A stretch of DNA of 64,000 bases from NCBI GenBank assembly GCA_037044975.1, contig JBAOIL010000008.1:1-64000 (forward strand), in the 5' to 3' direction. Under the pieces are notes generated by a model. The model searched no databases and was not told the DNA's origin. It saw nothing but the letters and a program-made list of their open reading frames with translations. Numbering within the stretch: the stretch's first letter is position 1; every line of letters begins with the position of its first letter. Source of the DNA: JADLHS01 sp020848635. Lineage in GTDB: Bacteria > Verrucomicrobiota > Verrucomicrobiia > Limisphaerales > JADLHS01. Position numbers and translations under genes: made by a program. This document shows positions 1 through 11,856 of this stretch, piece by piece.

Positions 1-1798
<1,798 letters not shown>

Positions 1799-1811
1799 AG
1801 AGAGGGGGAGG

Positions 1812-1843
1812 CAGGGAGACAGGGAGACAGTGAGACAGGGGGA
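1812..1843. repeat. Purine-rich period-8 tandem repeat
   Basis: Just after the aminotransferase stop there are about four copies of an 8-base unit of the form CAGGGAGA/CAGTGAGA within a G/A-only stretch (about 1797-1849). It is simple-sequence DNA with no coding signal. Confidence 0.6.
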
Positions 1844-1860
1844 GGGGGTTGCTGCCTGGC

Positions 1861-1925
1861 GCGTGCGTCGCACTGGTCAGCAACATCAGGTTGACGAATC
1901 ACTTCCTGACCAGTGCGACGCACGC
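1861..1925. repeat. Perfect 20-bp inverted repeat, 25-base loop
   Basis: Left arm 1861-1880 and right arm 1906-1925 are exact reverse complements (GCGTGCGTCGCACTGGTCAG and its complement). The loop is 25 bases. It lies between the aminotransferase gene and the antiporter gene, about 190 bases before the latter's start. It could be a terminator-like hairpin or a dispersed intergenic palindrome. There is no T-run after the right arm, so a simple intrinsic terminator is unlikely. Confidence 0.75.
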
Positions 1926-2113
1926 TTTCCCAGCCGATCAGAGCTCGTCTCCAGCGCGCTGGCTTTATCCGTTTCTGTCTGCATCTGTTGTAGTCTTCCT
2001 GCCCGGGCGCACGCTTTGCCGGTTTCCCTGCCGTGTAGCGATTCCGCGGCGCTGCATGTACAATAGGCGCACAACTGCGCATCGCTAGGCTGAACCGAAA
2101 CGAGGAACTGGCA

Positions 2114-3189
2114 ATGAAAGGCATCAGACTGCTGCTGCTCTTTTTCCCGGTGGCCGTCGCCGCCGAGTTTTTGCACTGGGGCGATCTCGTCATTTTTGCC
2201 GCGTCCGGCGCTGGCGATCATCCCCATCGCCGGGCTGCTGGGCGAGGCGACCGAGGCGCTGGCGGAGAAGACCGGCCCGCAGATCGGCGGGCTGCTCAAC
2301 GCCAGCCTGGGCAACGCCGCCGAGTTGATCATCACCATCGTGGCGATCACCGCCGGCAAAATGGCGCTGGTCAAGGCCAGCATCATCGGCTCGATCCTGG
2401 GCAACCTGCTCTTTGTGCTGGGGTTGAGCCTGCTGCTGGGCGGGCATGAAGCACGGCACGCAGAAGTTCGACCGCAGCCGCGTCTCGCTGGACGCCAACA
2501 TGGTGATCCTGGCTGCCATCGCCATCAGCATCCCGTCGCTCTTCAACGAATTGATCGAGCCGAACTTCCAGCGCGTGGAAACGCTTGAGCCTGACCACGG
2601 CGGCGGTGGTGCTTGTCCTCTACGCGCTCTCGATCATTCTACACGCTTGCGCCAGCCGGTCGACGAACCATGCTGTCCCACGGCGCCGTCCATCGAACCG
2701 ACGCACGCCGGCCCGCACTGGAGCACCAGCCGCGCCCTGCTGATTATGGTCGGCGCCGTGGCCGGGCTTGCTGTCATGTCCGAGTTTCTGGTCGGCTCGC
2801 TGGAAGTCGTGACGGAGACCTTTCGGGCTGAGCGAGTTCTTCGTCGGCATCATCCTGGTGCCGATCATCGGCAACGTGGCCGAGCATCTCGTGGCGGTGC
2901 AGGTGGCGATGAAGAATCAGATGGATCTCGAGCCTGTCGATTGCGCTGGGGTCCAGCCTGCAGATTGCGCTCTTTGTGGCGCCGCTGCTCGTCTTTATTT
3001 CGCTCGTTCTTGGGCAACCCGATGACGCTGGAGTTCAACCACCCTGAAGTGCTGGCGATGGTGGCCGCCTCGATCATTGCCGCGTTGGTGGCCGTGGATG
3101 GACGCTCCAACTGGCTCGAAGGCGCCATGCTCATCGCCGTCTACCTGATCCTCGGCATCGGCTTCTTCTTCCTCCCCGCCATGATCTGA
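2114..3189 (+). CDS. Calcium/proton (cation/H+) antiporter, CaxA family, frameshifted
   Basis: This is an integral membrane cation/proton exchanger of the Ca2+/CA superfamily. The N-terminal half shows the characteristic acidic helix around GLLGEATEALAEK followed by GLLNASLGNAAELIITI, the family's conserved cation-binding region. The second half repeats the fold: hydrophobic helices around 2735-2810, a degraded second acidic motif near 2860-2930, and final helices at 3040-3185. Length is about 355 residues, usual for CaxA. The frame changes near 2200, 2450, 2590, 2830 and 2925 are probably sequencing errors. The start ATG at 2114 is preceded by AACGAGGAACTG, an acceptable ribosome-binding site. 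Downstream is a hairpin and then a convergent gene. Confidence 0.8.
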
Positions 3190-3202
3190 CCAGGCCAGTA
3201 AT

Positions 3203-3245
3203 GACGAGTGACGGATGACGCTTGACTCGTCATCCGTCACTCGTC
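3203..3245. terminator. 18-bp inverted repeat between convergent genes
   Basis: Arms 3203-3220 and 3228-3245 are perfect reverse complements built from the words GACGAGTGACGGATGACG, with a 7-base loop. A further partial copy of the right arm follows (3246-3256). It sits between the convergent antiporter and surface-protein genes, so it could terminate both, although there is no strong T-run. Confidence 0.5.
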
Positions 3246-3285
3246 ACTCGTCATCCGCCACGCCTGGCTTCCTGCACAAACTCCG

Positions 3286-5100
3286 TCAGCGCCAGAGACT
3301 CGGCAGATAAAGCGCGTTGCTCATCGCCGGCTTCTCGTCCGCCCGCACCGTCACGACAGCTTCCGCCGTGCTCTGCGCCGCAAAGAGGTCGGGCGCTACC
3401 AGATATTGCGGCGCATCGATCACGTTGGCCGGCGGGTTGGTCGAGTCCACCGTCAGCGATCGCTCGCTGCTCAGCGTTGATTGTCACGTTGCCCAGCGCC
3501 GGAAGCTCCGCCGCAGTCAGCCGCACGAACGCACCCGGCGCCAGCAAGTGGTCGATCTGCTGCGCAATGCCCAACCCCGGCAGGGTGATCGTGTGTCTGC
3601 TCAGCAGCACTTCGCCATTGTTGAGCAGCGTGATGCAGTAATTCACCTTGCTGCCCCGCGCCACCTCGACGCTGCTCAGCGGCGCGCAGCCGTCGCCTGC
3701 GCCCACGGTCAACACGGCAGCCATGCTCGCGCGCAGCACGTTGACCGAAGCCGTCGCCTGGTCGCGCGCCGCCGGCCCATCAGGAGTGGCGGCTGTCCAC
3801 ACGCCTGCCGAGACAGTTGTCGCCGTCACCGGTCTCGCTGAGAATGCGTCCCAGCGTCACCGTGTCGATGGCGCTGCCCGGCGGCACGGCATAATCGAGA
3901 TCGGCCAGCACCGGGCCGGCCTCGCTGTCCGACAGGCTGTGCAGCGCCAGCGGCGACGCGCCCGTGTTGAGAATGGTGTAACAATAGTAGACCACGGTTC
4001 CCGCCGGCACCCCGATCACTTCAGAAACGCCGCACTCTCCCGGCGTCAGCCCCACCGTCTTGCTCAGCATCAGCGCCGTCGTGCGTTCGACGGCGGCAAA
4101 GGTGCAGCTTACCTGTTCGCCCGGCGCCAGCACCAGCAGCGTCTGGCTGCCGCCGCCCGCCCCGTTCGTACAGGTTACCGAGGGCGTGTAGCTGACGCGC
4201 CGGGTGTTCTTCACCTGATAGACGCCCGCCGGTGCGCTGAATTGGCGCTCCCCACCGGCTGCGGGCAGAGTAAACGCCCCCAGATCGCCGGTAAACTCCC
4301 AGTCGAGCGCCGGCGTCTGCCCGGCCACGCTCTGGCGAATCGTGACGGTCGCCGGTTGCGCCGTCGCCGTAAAGGTGCAGACAACGTGCGCCTGATAATC
4401 GAGCGCCACGCTGACCGGGTTCGCTCCGGCGGCGCCGGCCACGCACTCCGCTTGCAGGTCATAGCCGGGCTTGTGCGCCAGCGTGAAGGTGTAGCTCTCG
4501 TTGGCGTGCAGCGCAGCCAGGCTGATTTCGCCGCCCGGCGCCGGGAAGCTCATCGCCCCGGTGGGGCCGTCCACCTGCCAGCCAGCCGCCGGCGGCTGCC
4601 CCACCACCGACAGACGCAGCGTGATAGCGCCAGTCTGCGGGCGCAACGACGATAGGCGCGCTGAACGTTGGCGGCAGCCCCGGCGCGCTGAGCTGGAGCG
4701 TCAGCCCGGCGCCGTAACCATCGACGCGTACATCGCTGAAGTGCGCCACACCCTGCACGGCATTCACCGTGACGCCGCCCCCCAGCCGCACGTTGGAGCC
4801 AGGCGCCGGCGCCATCGTCACCAGCCCATTGAAGTTGACGGCCAGGTTGCCGTCGCGATCTTCGATGCGCACGACCGGCTGCTGTGGCAGCGGGAAGCCT
4901 TCCAGCCCACCTTGCGGCTGGGTGAGAATCACCGATGCGTTCGGCCAGCCCGCACAGCGGAGCGATCTCCGGCTGGAAGCCGATGGCCGGGTCGCTGTCG
5001 GCGCCGCTGCACAGCCAGGGTGCAAAACGCGGATCACCCGCCAGGGCGCCGCCCGTTGCGCCGGGATTGCGTGCGCTGGTTGGCCCCCCATGCCGAGCGG
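3286..5100 (-). CDS. Large secreted surface protein (beta-helix end plus Ig/DUF11-like repeats), truncated
   Basis: Read right to left, the fragment begins with residues like those after a parallel beta-helix (FAPWLCSGADSDPAIGFQP). It then has an Ig-like block (VRIEDRDGNLAVNF), several repeated beta-sandwich modules with paired cysteines, and DUF11-like repeats (VVYYCYTILNTGASPLALHS, KVNYCITLLNNGEVLLSRHT). It ends in ALYLPSLWR and a TGA at 3286-3288. A YLP-x-x-R tail is typical of many secreted Chloroflexota proteins. Frame breaks occur near 3470, 3800, 4640 and 4930. The 5' end is missing because coding similarity stops near 5100, where unrelated + strand sequence begins. The function is probably adhesion or surface structure, with no catalytic motif visible. 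Confidence 0.65.
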
Positions 5101-5115
5101 CAGCGGGTTGCAGGA
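5095..5115. other. Probable chimeric junction
   Basis: Left of this point a minus-strand surface-protein gene loses its 5' part. Right of it a plus-strand BNR-repeat gene starts in mid-domain (EPGLVELGNGNLFAW) without a start codon or signal peptide. There is no integrase, IS end or tRNA here. The exact base cannot be fixed from this sequence. Confidence 0.6.
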
Positions 5116-5565
5116 ACCGGGCCTTGTGGAACTGGGGAACGGCAACCTCTTCGCCTGGAGTCGCACCGACCGAGAACCCAATTTGGCTTCACCTCCAAGG
5201 ATGGCGGCCAGACCTGGACGCCGCCGATCGCGACCGCGATGAAATCACCGGTTTCGCCCGCGAGCATCAAGCGCTTGCCCAACGGCAACGACCTGCTCGC
5301 CATCTACAATGACCATTCGGGCCGGTTTCCGTTTCCCAAAGGCCGCCGAACCCCGCTGGCTGCCGCCCTCTCCCGCGATGACGGGCAGACCTGGCCGCAC
5401 GCAAAGGTGATCGAAGACGATCCAGACGGCTGGTATTGTTACACCGCCATGCATTTCACGGACGATGCCGTACTCCTTGGCTATTGTGCCGGGGACTCCA
5501 AGGTGGGTGGTCTGAACCGGCTGCGCATTCGCCGGGTCAGCCTGGACTGGTTGCGCCAGCCGTGA
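5102..5565 (+). CDS. Sialidase/BNR-repeat protein, C-terminal fragment
   Basis: This fragment holds the last third of a six-bladed sialidase-like propeller. It has two Asp-box motifs, SKDGGQTWTPP and SRDDGQTWPHA, and the spacing to EDDPDGWYCYTAMHF is typical of exo-alpha-sialidase-like proteins. The 5' part is missing at the junction near 5100. One frame shift is needed near 5170, between TDREPN and FGFTSKDGG. The stop TGA is at 5563-5565, 17 bases before the next gene, which is also sialidase-like, so the two were probably co-transcribed. The real substrate is unknown, because BNR proteins of this kind in Verrucomicrobiota act on diverse glycans. Confidence 0.7.
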
Positions 5566-5582
5566 GCCCAAAGGATTTCGCC

Positions 5583-6854
5583 ATGCCCCCCAGCCGTTTC
5601 CAGCCTCCCAAGTCAGTGCGGAAAGCTTACCGGGTCTTCGCCGCCGCTTTACTGGGGCTGGTAAGCGGAAATCTGCCGGCCGCGGAAAGCGCGCCCCTCG
5701 AATACACCGTGAAGCTTGAGACCGTAATGAAACACGACGACGGCCAGTTCCTCTGGTTTCATCCGCGCGTCGCGGCCATCCCCTGCCCTGGCCAGCCGCA
5801 GCCGGCGGTGGTGATGACCCTTCAAAAGCATCTGAAGATCTCGGATTACTACTCGGGGCTGTATGTCATGCGGCGGGCGCAACCGGAGGCGCCGTGGACC
5901 GGACCGGTCCTGCCCTCCGAACTGGACTGGCAGCAACAAACCAACGGCGTCACTATCAGCGTCGCCGATGTCACGCCCGGCTGGCACGCACCCTCGGGGC
6001 GGTTGATCGCCATGGGCTGCCAGGTCCGCTACAGCCCGAAAGGCGAGCAACTCGACGATGTGACTCGCGCCCACCAGACCGTCTATGCCGTGCTTGATCC
6101 GAAGACGGAGCAGTGGTCGCCGTGGCAGGTGCTCGAATTGCCACCGGCGGAACAATTCAACTTTGCGCGCAATGCCTGCTCGCAATGGCTCGTGCGACCG
6201 GATGGCCGGCTGCTCGTGCCGCTTTACATCGGGCCAAACTCCCGCGAGCCTTTCAGCACCACGGTCGCGGAGTGCCGCTTTGACGGCACGAAGCTGACCT
6301 ATGAACGAAACGGCTCGGTGTTAAAACTGAACCTCGCCCGCGGCCTTTACGAACCCTCCTTGATCGCGTTTCGGGGCCGCTACTACCTCACGCTGCGCAA
6401 CGACGAACGGGGTTACGTGCAGCGCGAGCGACGACGGGCTTGCAGTTCGCCGCACCGCAGCCCTGGACGCTTTGACGACGGCACGGAGCTGGGCAGCTAC
6501 AACACGCAGCAACATTGGCTCGCCCACAGCGACGGGCTTTTTTTCGATCTACACCCGGCGCGGGGCGAACAATGACCACATTGTGCGCCATCGGGCCCCG
6601 CTGTTCATGGCGCAGGTGGACCCGACCACGTTGCGCGTCCTCCGGCGCACCGAGAAAGTCGTCGTGCCGGAACGCGGGGCGGAACTCGGGCAACTTCGGC
6701 GCCGCGTCCATCAGCGCATCCGAGTCCTGGATCACGGTCGCGGAAGGCATGTTCATGAAGGACTCGCGGGCGCGCGGCGCGGAAGAGCACCACCCTGGTC
6801 GCGCGCATAATTTGGTCCCGCCCCAACAAGTTAATGGGGACGTTGCCGCCCTGA
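5583..6854 (+). CDS. Secreted BNR/sialidase-like beta-propeller protein, frameshifted
   Basis: The ATG at 5583 begins a signal peptide (hydrophobic stretch YRVFAAALLGLVSGNLPAAES). The mature part is a sialidase-superfamily propeller of about 390 residues. Recognisable pieces are LWFHPRVAAIPCPGQ (first strand), LYEPSLIAFRGRYYLTLRND (the EPxLxxL-type motif), and the C-terminal AELGNFGAASISASESW and LVARIIWSRPNKL. Frame changes near 6430, 6465, 6545, 6695 and 6785 are required, so catalytic residues near the end cannot be judged. The stop is TGA 6852-6854. It lies between another BNR protein and a PQQ-like propeller, within what looks like a glycan-use gene set. Confidence is good for the fold and low for the enzyme activity. 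Confidence 0.7.
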
Positions 6855-6933
6855 GCTTTCCCCGCATTCGCCACCAACCGCGTCCTGAATCATTCTTGAG
6901 TGACTACGCCTCCTGGTGCAACCTTCGCTCAAG

Positions 6934-8292
6934 ATGGCAACTAATTTCACGCGCTGGAGTTCCAGGTTTCTCGTCGGCGTGGCCGTTCTCAACGCCGGAG
7001 CGCAGGACAACTGGCCGCAGTTCCGGGGCGAACATTCACTCGGGGTGGCCACCAATCTGAATCTGCCCACCACCTGGAGTCCCACCCAGAATATCGCCTG
7101 GAAGACCGCCGTGCCCGGTTTTGGCTGGTCCTCGCCGGTGGTATGGGGCGGCCAGATTTTCGTCACGTCCGTCGTCCGGGACGGCGCGGTTGAACCGCCC
7201 AAGAAAGGACTCTACTTTGGCGGCGAACGGCCCACCCCCGCCACGAATACCCAGCATTGGATGGTTTATAGTTTCGACTGGGCGACCGGGAAAAAGCGGT
7301 GGGAAAAACAGGTCCACGCAGGTTTGCCAAGCACCTCGGTCCATTTGAAAAACACCTACGCGTCCGAGACCCCGGTGACCGATGGCGAACGCTTTTATGC
7401 CTACTTCGGCAATGTCGGGCTGTTCTGCCTCGACCTGGCGGGCAAGGAAGTGTGGTCGCAAAAGTGGGAGGCGTACCAGACGCGCGCCGGTTGGGGCACG
7501 GCCGCCTCCCCCGTGCTGCACCAGGATCGCATCTTCATCGTCAACGACAACGAGGAGAAGTCCTTCGTGGTGGCGCTGAACAAGCAGACTGGCGAGCAAC
7601 TCTGGCGGGTGGAACGCGATGAGAAGAGCAACTGGGCCACGCCGTTTGTTTGGGAAAATCGAAGCCGCACGGAACTCGTGGTGCCCGGCCGCAAACGCGT
7701 GCGTTCCTACGACCTCGACGGCAAGCTGCTTTGGGAACTCGGCGGGATGTCCTCGATTGTCATCCCGACGCCCTTCGAAGCATCCGGACTGCTTTACGTT
7801 TGTTCCGGCTACGTCGGCGACACCAAGAATCGCCCGGTGTTTGCAATCCGTCCGGGCGCCACCGGTGACATCAGCCTCAAGGACGGAGAAACGAGCAATG
7901 AATTCATTGCCTGGGGTGAAAGAACGGCCGCGCCCTACAATCCATCGCCCCTCGTGTATGGCGACTATTTCTACGTGCTGTTCGATTTCGGTTTTCTGAG
8001 TTGTCGCGAGGCCCGGACCGGCAAGGAGGTTTACGAGAAACAACGCATCAACCTCGACGGCACGTCCGCTTTCACCGCCTCGCCGTGGGCGTACGGCAAC
8101 CAGCTTTTTTGCCTGAGTGAGGATGGCGACACGTTCGTGTTCCAAGCCGGTCCGGATTACAAATTGATCGGCAAGAACAGTCTGGGTGAAATGTGCATGG
8201 CCACACCGGCGATTGCCCGCGACAGTCTCATCCTCCGCACGGCGAGCCAGCTCTACCGAATCAAAAACTCCGAAACCAAGAACCCACCATGA
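6934..8292 (+). CDS. Secreted PQQ-like beta-propeller protein
   Basis: This protein of about 452 residues has a short N-terminal signal (RFLVGVAVLNAGAQ). It then has the NWPQFRGEHSLGVA opening typical of PQQ-binding-like propellers in Planctomycetota and Verrucomicrobiota. Repeated blades carry the motifs AWKTAVPGFGWSSPVVWGG, TGKKRWEKQVHAGLPSTSVH and TGEQLWRVERDEKSNWATPF. Such proteins are usually periplasmic and related in fold to BamB. There is no evidence that a PQQ cofactor is bound or that it is a dehydrogenase. I chose the ATG at 6934 over the GTG at 6916 because the signal peptide starts there. The stop overlaps the next start as ATGA, implying translational coupling to the phosphoesterase gene. 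Confidence 0.8.
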   Translation: MATNFTRWSSRFLVGVAVLNAGAQDNWPQFRGEHSLGVATNLNLPTTWSPTQNIAWKTAVPGFGWSSPVVWGGQIFVTSVVRDGAVEPPKKGLYFGGERPTPATNTQHWMVYSFDWATGKKRWEKQVHAGLPSTSVHLKNTYASETPVTDGERFYAYFGNVGLFCLDLAGKEVWSQKWEAYQTRAGWGTAASPVLHQDRIFIVNDNEEKSFVVALNKQTGEQLWRVERDEKSNWATPFVWENRSRTELVVPGRKRVRSYDLDGKLLWELGGMSSIVIPTPFEASGLLYVCSGYVGDTKNRPVFAIRPGATGDISLKDGETSNEFIAWGERTAAPYNPSPLVYGDYFYVLFDFGFLSCREARTGKEVYEKQRINLDGTSAFTASPWAYGNQLFCLSEDGDTFVFQAGPDYKLIGKNSLGEMCMATPAIARDSLILRTASQLYRIKNSETKNPP

Positions 8293-11019
8293 AGCTGCCA
8301 TTGATCGCGATCCTCAGCCTGACCGGATTGGCCCTGACCACCGCCGCCGCGGATCAAACTTATCTCCACGCACCCTCCGTGGATACCTACGCCAAGCACG
8401 ATCCGGATGGGCTGACCATATTATCTTCCGGTCGCTACCTGAAACCCGCCGGCCGCCCCATCCCGGTGGCGCGCGAGCCGTATGGGTTGGCGATGAGTCG
8501 CGACGGCAAGACGCTGTTCGTGGCGAGCGACGGCGTCGGCCAGATCATTACCGACTGGCGCACGGCGAAACCAGTGGTGACAGCGGTCAATCCGCCCCTG
8601 GCGCTCGCGGAAAGGCAAAAAAGAGCGAGCGACGAATGGCGGCGGCGCGGATTTTTCGCCGGACGGACAAAAACTCTACTGGAGCAGCGGGGACTCAGGC
8701 GCGGTATATGTCTTCGACGTGAATTCGCCCACGAACATTGTTCAGATCTCGCTGAACACCGAGATTGGCGGACGCAAATTCGAAGACAGCTACGTCACGG
8801 ATGTCAAAGTGAGCGCGGACGGCAAATACCTTTATTGCTCGGATGTGACCAACTTCCGCGTCGTGGTGATTGACGCCGAGGGACGGCAAGTGGTTGGCAC
8901 GGTCCCGGTGGGACGCTATCCCTACGCCCTGGCGGTGGTGGGTGACAAGGTTTACGCCGCGAATATTGGCTTGTTCGAATACAGTCCCATTCCGCCGCCC
9001 ACGGATGATCGCTTTGACAAGCGCGGTCTCACTTTTCCGCCCTTCGGCTACCCCAGCAAAGAAGCGCGCGAGGGCGTGGAGTTTGAGGGCCGGAAGATTC
9101 CCGGCCTGGGCGAGCCGAACGTGCCCGAGTCGTTTTCCGTCTGGGGCGTGGACGTTTCGAAGCCAGCCGCGCCCACGGTCATCAGCCACCTGAAGACAGG
9201 TCTGCTGGTCGGCGCGCCATCGGACAACGGCAAGACCGTGGGCGGCAGCGCGCCCAACTTTCTGGCCGCGCAGGGCGACGCGCTCTTTGTCTCCAACGGC
9301 AACAACGACATCATCGAGCGCATTGATCTGGCCAAGAATGAGATTGTGGCAAAACAGCGGATTGTCCCGGCGCCGGTGGTGGCCCAGGTGCGCGGCGTCA
9401 GTCCGTCGGGCATGGTCGTATCCCCGGACGGCAAGCGTCTCTATGTTGCCGAGTTGGGCATCAATGCCATTGCGGTTCTGGACACGAAGACGCTGGCTGT
9501 CCTCGGCCACATTCCCACCGCGTGGTATCCGTATCGCGTCGCGCTTTCGCCGGATGGCAAGCAGCTGGTTTGTATCTGCTTCCGCGGTTTCGGCAACGGT
9601 CCGAGCGCGGGGAAGGAAATTCCCAAGAGCGATTTCCTCGGCATGCGCGGGGTGATGAGCGTTCTCGATGTGCCGTCGGATACCGAACTCAAAACCATGA
9701 CCGCGGACGTGTTGGCCTACAACGGCATGGTGGATCGCCGCGCCGATCGGGAGAAAATGTCCTCGCCCGTTATCCCCACCGTGCCAGGCAAGGTCTCCAA
9801 GGAGATCAAATACGTCGTGTTCATCACGAAAGAAAACCACACCTACGATACGATCTTTGATCGGATTCCCGGCGCGAAGCATGACCCGAGTTTATTGCGT
9901 TGGGGATTACACCAGACGATTGAGGGCAAGGGTCAACCCAAACTCGAAGACGTGGGCGTCATGGTCAACCACAACGCGTTGGCGCGGCAATTCACCGTCA
10001 GCGATAACTTTTACATGGAGCCGGAAGCCTCGGGCGTTGGCCATCGCTGGCTGGTGGGGGTGCAGCCGAACAACCTGATGCAAATGACCTACTCGGTCGG
10101 CTGGTCGTTCAAAAAGGACAGCACCGCGCCGGGCCGCCGCTACTCGATGGGGTCCAATGGGTCGCTGATCCCGGAGGATTATCCGGAGGCGGGCGCCATG
10201 TGGGAGCACCTGGCGCGGAGCGGTATTACGTTTCGCAACTACGGCGAGGGCTTCGAGTTTCCCGGCGTGGATGAAGGCGAAGACACGCATCCCACTGGGG
10301 CGCGCGAGGTCGTGAACATTCCAATGTCAAAGGTTCTCTACGACAATACCTGTCGCGAGTTTCCCATCTTTAACATGAACATTCCGGATCAGTACCGCGC
10401 GCATTGGTTCATGAAGGATGTCGAGAAGCGGTTTCTGAAGGGCAAACAACCCTTCCCGCAATTCATCAACATTGCCATCTGCAACGATCATGGTAGCGAT
10501 CCCAAACCGGCGAAAGGTTTCCCGTACCTCGCCTCGTGGATGGCGGACAACGATCTGGCCCTGGGCCGGATCGTCGAGTTCCTGACGCACACCCCTTATT
10601 GGAAAAACATGGCGATCTTCGTGACGCAGGATGATGCCGGGGGTGAACCGGATCACGTGGACGGCCAACGCAGCGTGCTGTTGGTAATCAGCCCGTGGGT
10701 GAAACGGAGCTACGTCTCGCACCGCCACACCACCATCGTGAGTATGCACCGCACGCTCTACCAGATCTTCGGCCTGCCGCCGCTGAACATGTTCGACGCG
10801 CTGGCGAACGATTTCTCCGATTGTTTCGCCTCGAAACCCGATTTTCGTCCCTACAAGTGCGTGGCGGTGGACAAGCGCATCTTTGATCCGGAGAAAGCCA
10901 TTGATCCGAAAGACCCGGACTACGGCAAGGCGCGGCTCCTGCCCTCCATCCCGATGGACGACGAGGAGGATATGGAGCGGATTTTGCGGCGCGGTGAGCA
11001 AGAGGTCAAAACACGCTGA
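8289..11019 (+). CDS. YVTN/NHL propeller fused to alkaline-phosphatase-superfamily phosphoesterase
   Basis: This secreted two-domain protein of about 909 residues starts with the signal peptide MKLPLIAILSLTGLALTTAA. Residues of about 50-450 form a YVTN propeller (EPYGLAMSRDGKTLFVAS, VGRYPYALAVVGDKVYAAN, VSPDGKRLYVAELGINAIA). The C-terminal half is a phosphoesterase of the phospholipase C/acid phosphatase kind, with the metal/nucleophile region FITKENHTYDTIFDRIPG, the NDHGSDP segment, and the late motif QDDAGGEPDHVDGQRS with HRHTTIVSMHRTLYQ. Proteins with this order are known in Acidobacteriota and PVC bacteria. The substrate is unproven. One frame shift is needed at the A6 run 8617-8622. Its start overlaps the preceding stop, and three pseudopilin genes follow. 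Confidence 0.8.
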
Positions 11020-11091
11020 CCGCTTGCAGGGCTGGGGGGCGACGACCTTCGGCCATTCGTGACGATCCCGCAACGCAACGGTCCAACCAAT

Positions 11092-11856
11092 ATGCGCCTG
11101 CGCAATCGAGATGGCTTCACTTTGGTTGAACTCTTGGTGGTGATCGCCATCATCGGAGTGCTGGCGGCCTTAATACTCTCGGGAGTTTCCAGCGCCAAAG
11201 GAAAGGCGCAGCAAATCCAATGCGCCAGTAACGTCCGTCAACTCGGACTCGCCTTGCAGGGATTTGTGCAAGCAAATCACGTTTACCCTTTGGATCAAAA
11301 TGATGATTCAAAGGACAGCTATCCCGAACACCGTCGGACGTGGGCTGACGCGTTGAATCGCGAGGAATTCGGCTTGCCGAAAACTGAGTTGCCTTGGCTA
11401 ACAAATGGAGTCTGGACTTGCCCTGCTGCCCGTTGGAATACCGACAATGCCGCGGTCAATACCATGGCAATCTGGTTTTCATACGGCTACAATTGGCGCG
11501 GTCTGAACTCACCCGGGAACAATGGCGCCTTGGGCTTGGGTGGGCGTAATGTTTCAGCCTCCAATTTCGGCCTACTCCCACCGCCGGTTGCGGAATCGGA
11601 AGTAATTGCCCCGAGCGACATGACGGCGATTGGCGATGCTTTTGATGGGAACCCAGTCCTCCAACGCGGAAGTTGGAGCGGGATGGGGAAACATGGCAAA
11701 TACACTTTAGCCCGACACCACGGTAAAGCCAGCGTGGTCTTTTGCGACGGCCACGTCGAAACGCCAACGTTGAAATTCCTTTTTGAAGACACCAGCGACG
11801 CGGCTTTGGTTCGTTGGAATCGCGATCATTTACCGCATCGCGAGCGCCTAAAATGA
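11092..11856 (+). CDS. Type II pseudopilin-like protein, H-x9-DG type (copy 1)
   Basis: The prepilin N-terminus RDG/FTLVELLVVIAIIGVLAAL has a prepilin-peptidase site after Gly and a conserved Glu at +5. A variable middle follows with the YGYNWRG and GLGG turns seen in this family, then the H-x9-DG region (HHGKASVVFCDGHVETP) and the tail VRWNRDHLPHRERLK. Proteins of this kind are very numerous in Verrucomicrobiota and Planctomycetota and are thought to be exported by a type II secretion-like machine. Their role is unknown. I prefer the ATG at 11092, directly before the basic prepilin leader, to an upstream GTG at 11059. The stop overlaps the next start (ATGA at 11853). Confidence 0.85.
   Translation: MRLRNRDGFTLVELLVVIAIIGVLAALILSGVSSAKGKAQQIQCASNVRQLGLALQGFVQANHVYPLDQNDDSKDSYPEHRRTWADALNREEFGLPKTELPWLTNGVWTCPAARWNTDNAAVNTMAIWFSYGYNWRGLNSPGNNGALGLGGRNVSASNFGLLPPPVAESEVIAPSDMTAIGDAFDGNPVLQRGSWSGMGKHGKYTLARHHGKASVVFCDGHVETPTLKFLFEDTSDAALVRWNRDHLPHRERLK

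Noticed and set aside
4501..5565. A 354-codon + strand frame spanning the junction at 5.1 kb
   Set aside because: Only the right end (after about 5185) resembles a real protein (BNR repeats). The left part is antisense to the surface-protein gene, so the fusion is an accident of the junction.
7036..8301. Long open frame on the minus strand opposite the PQQ-like propeller gene
   Set aside because: It mirrors the + strand gene codon for codon. The translation is His/Arg/Gly-rich with no recognisable domain, and the + strand protein is well conserved.
8695..9882. 395-codon minus-strand frame opposite the YVTN-phosphoesterase gene
   Set aside because: Same reason: a shadow of conserved + strand coding.
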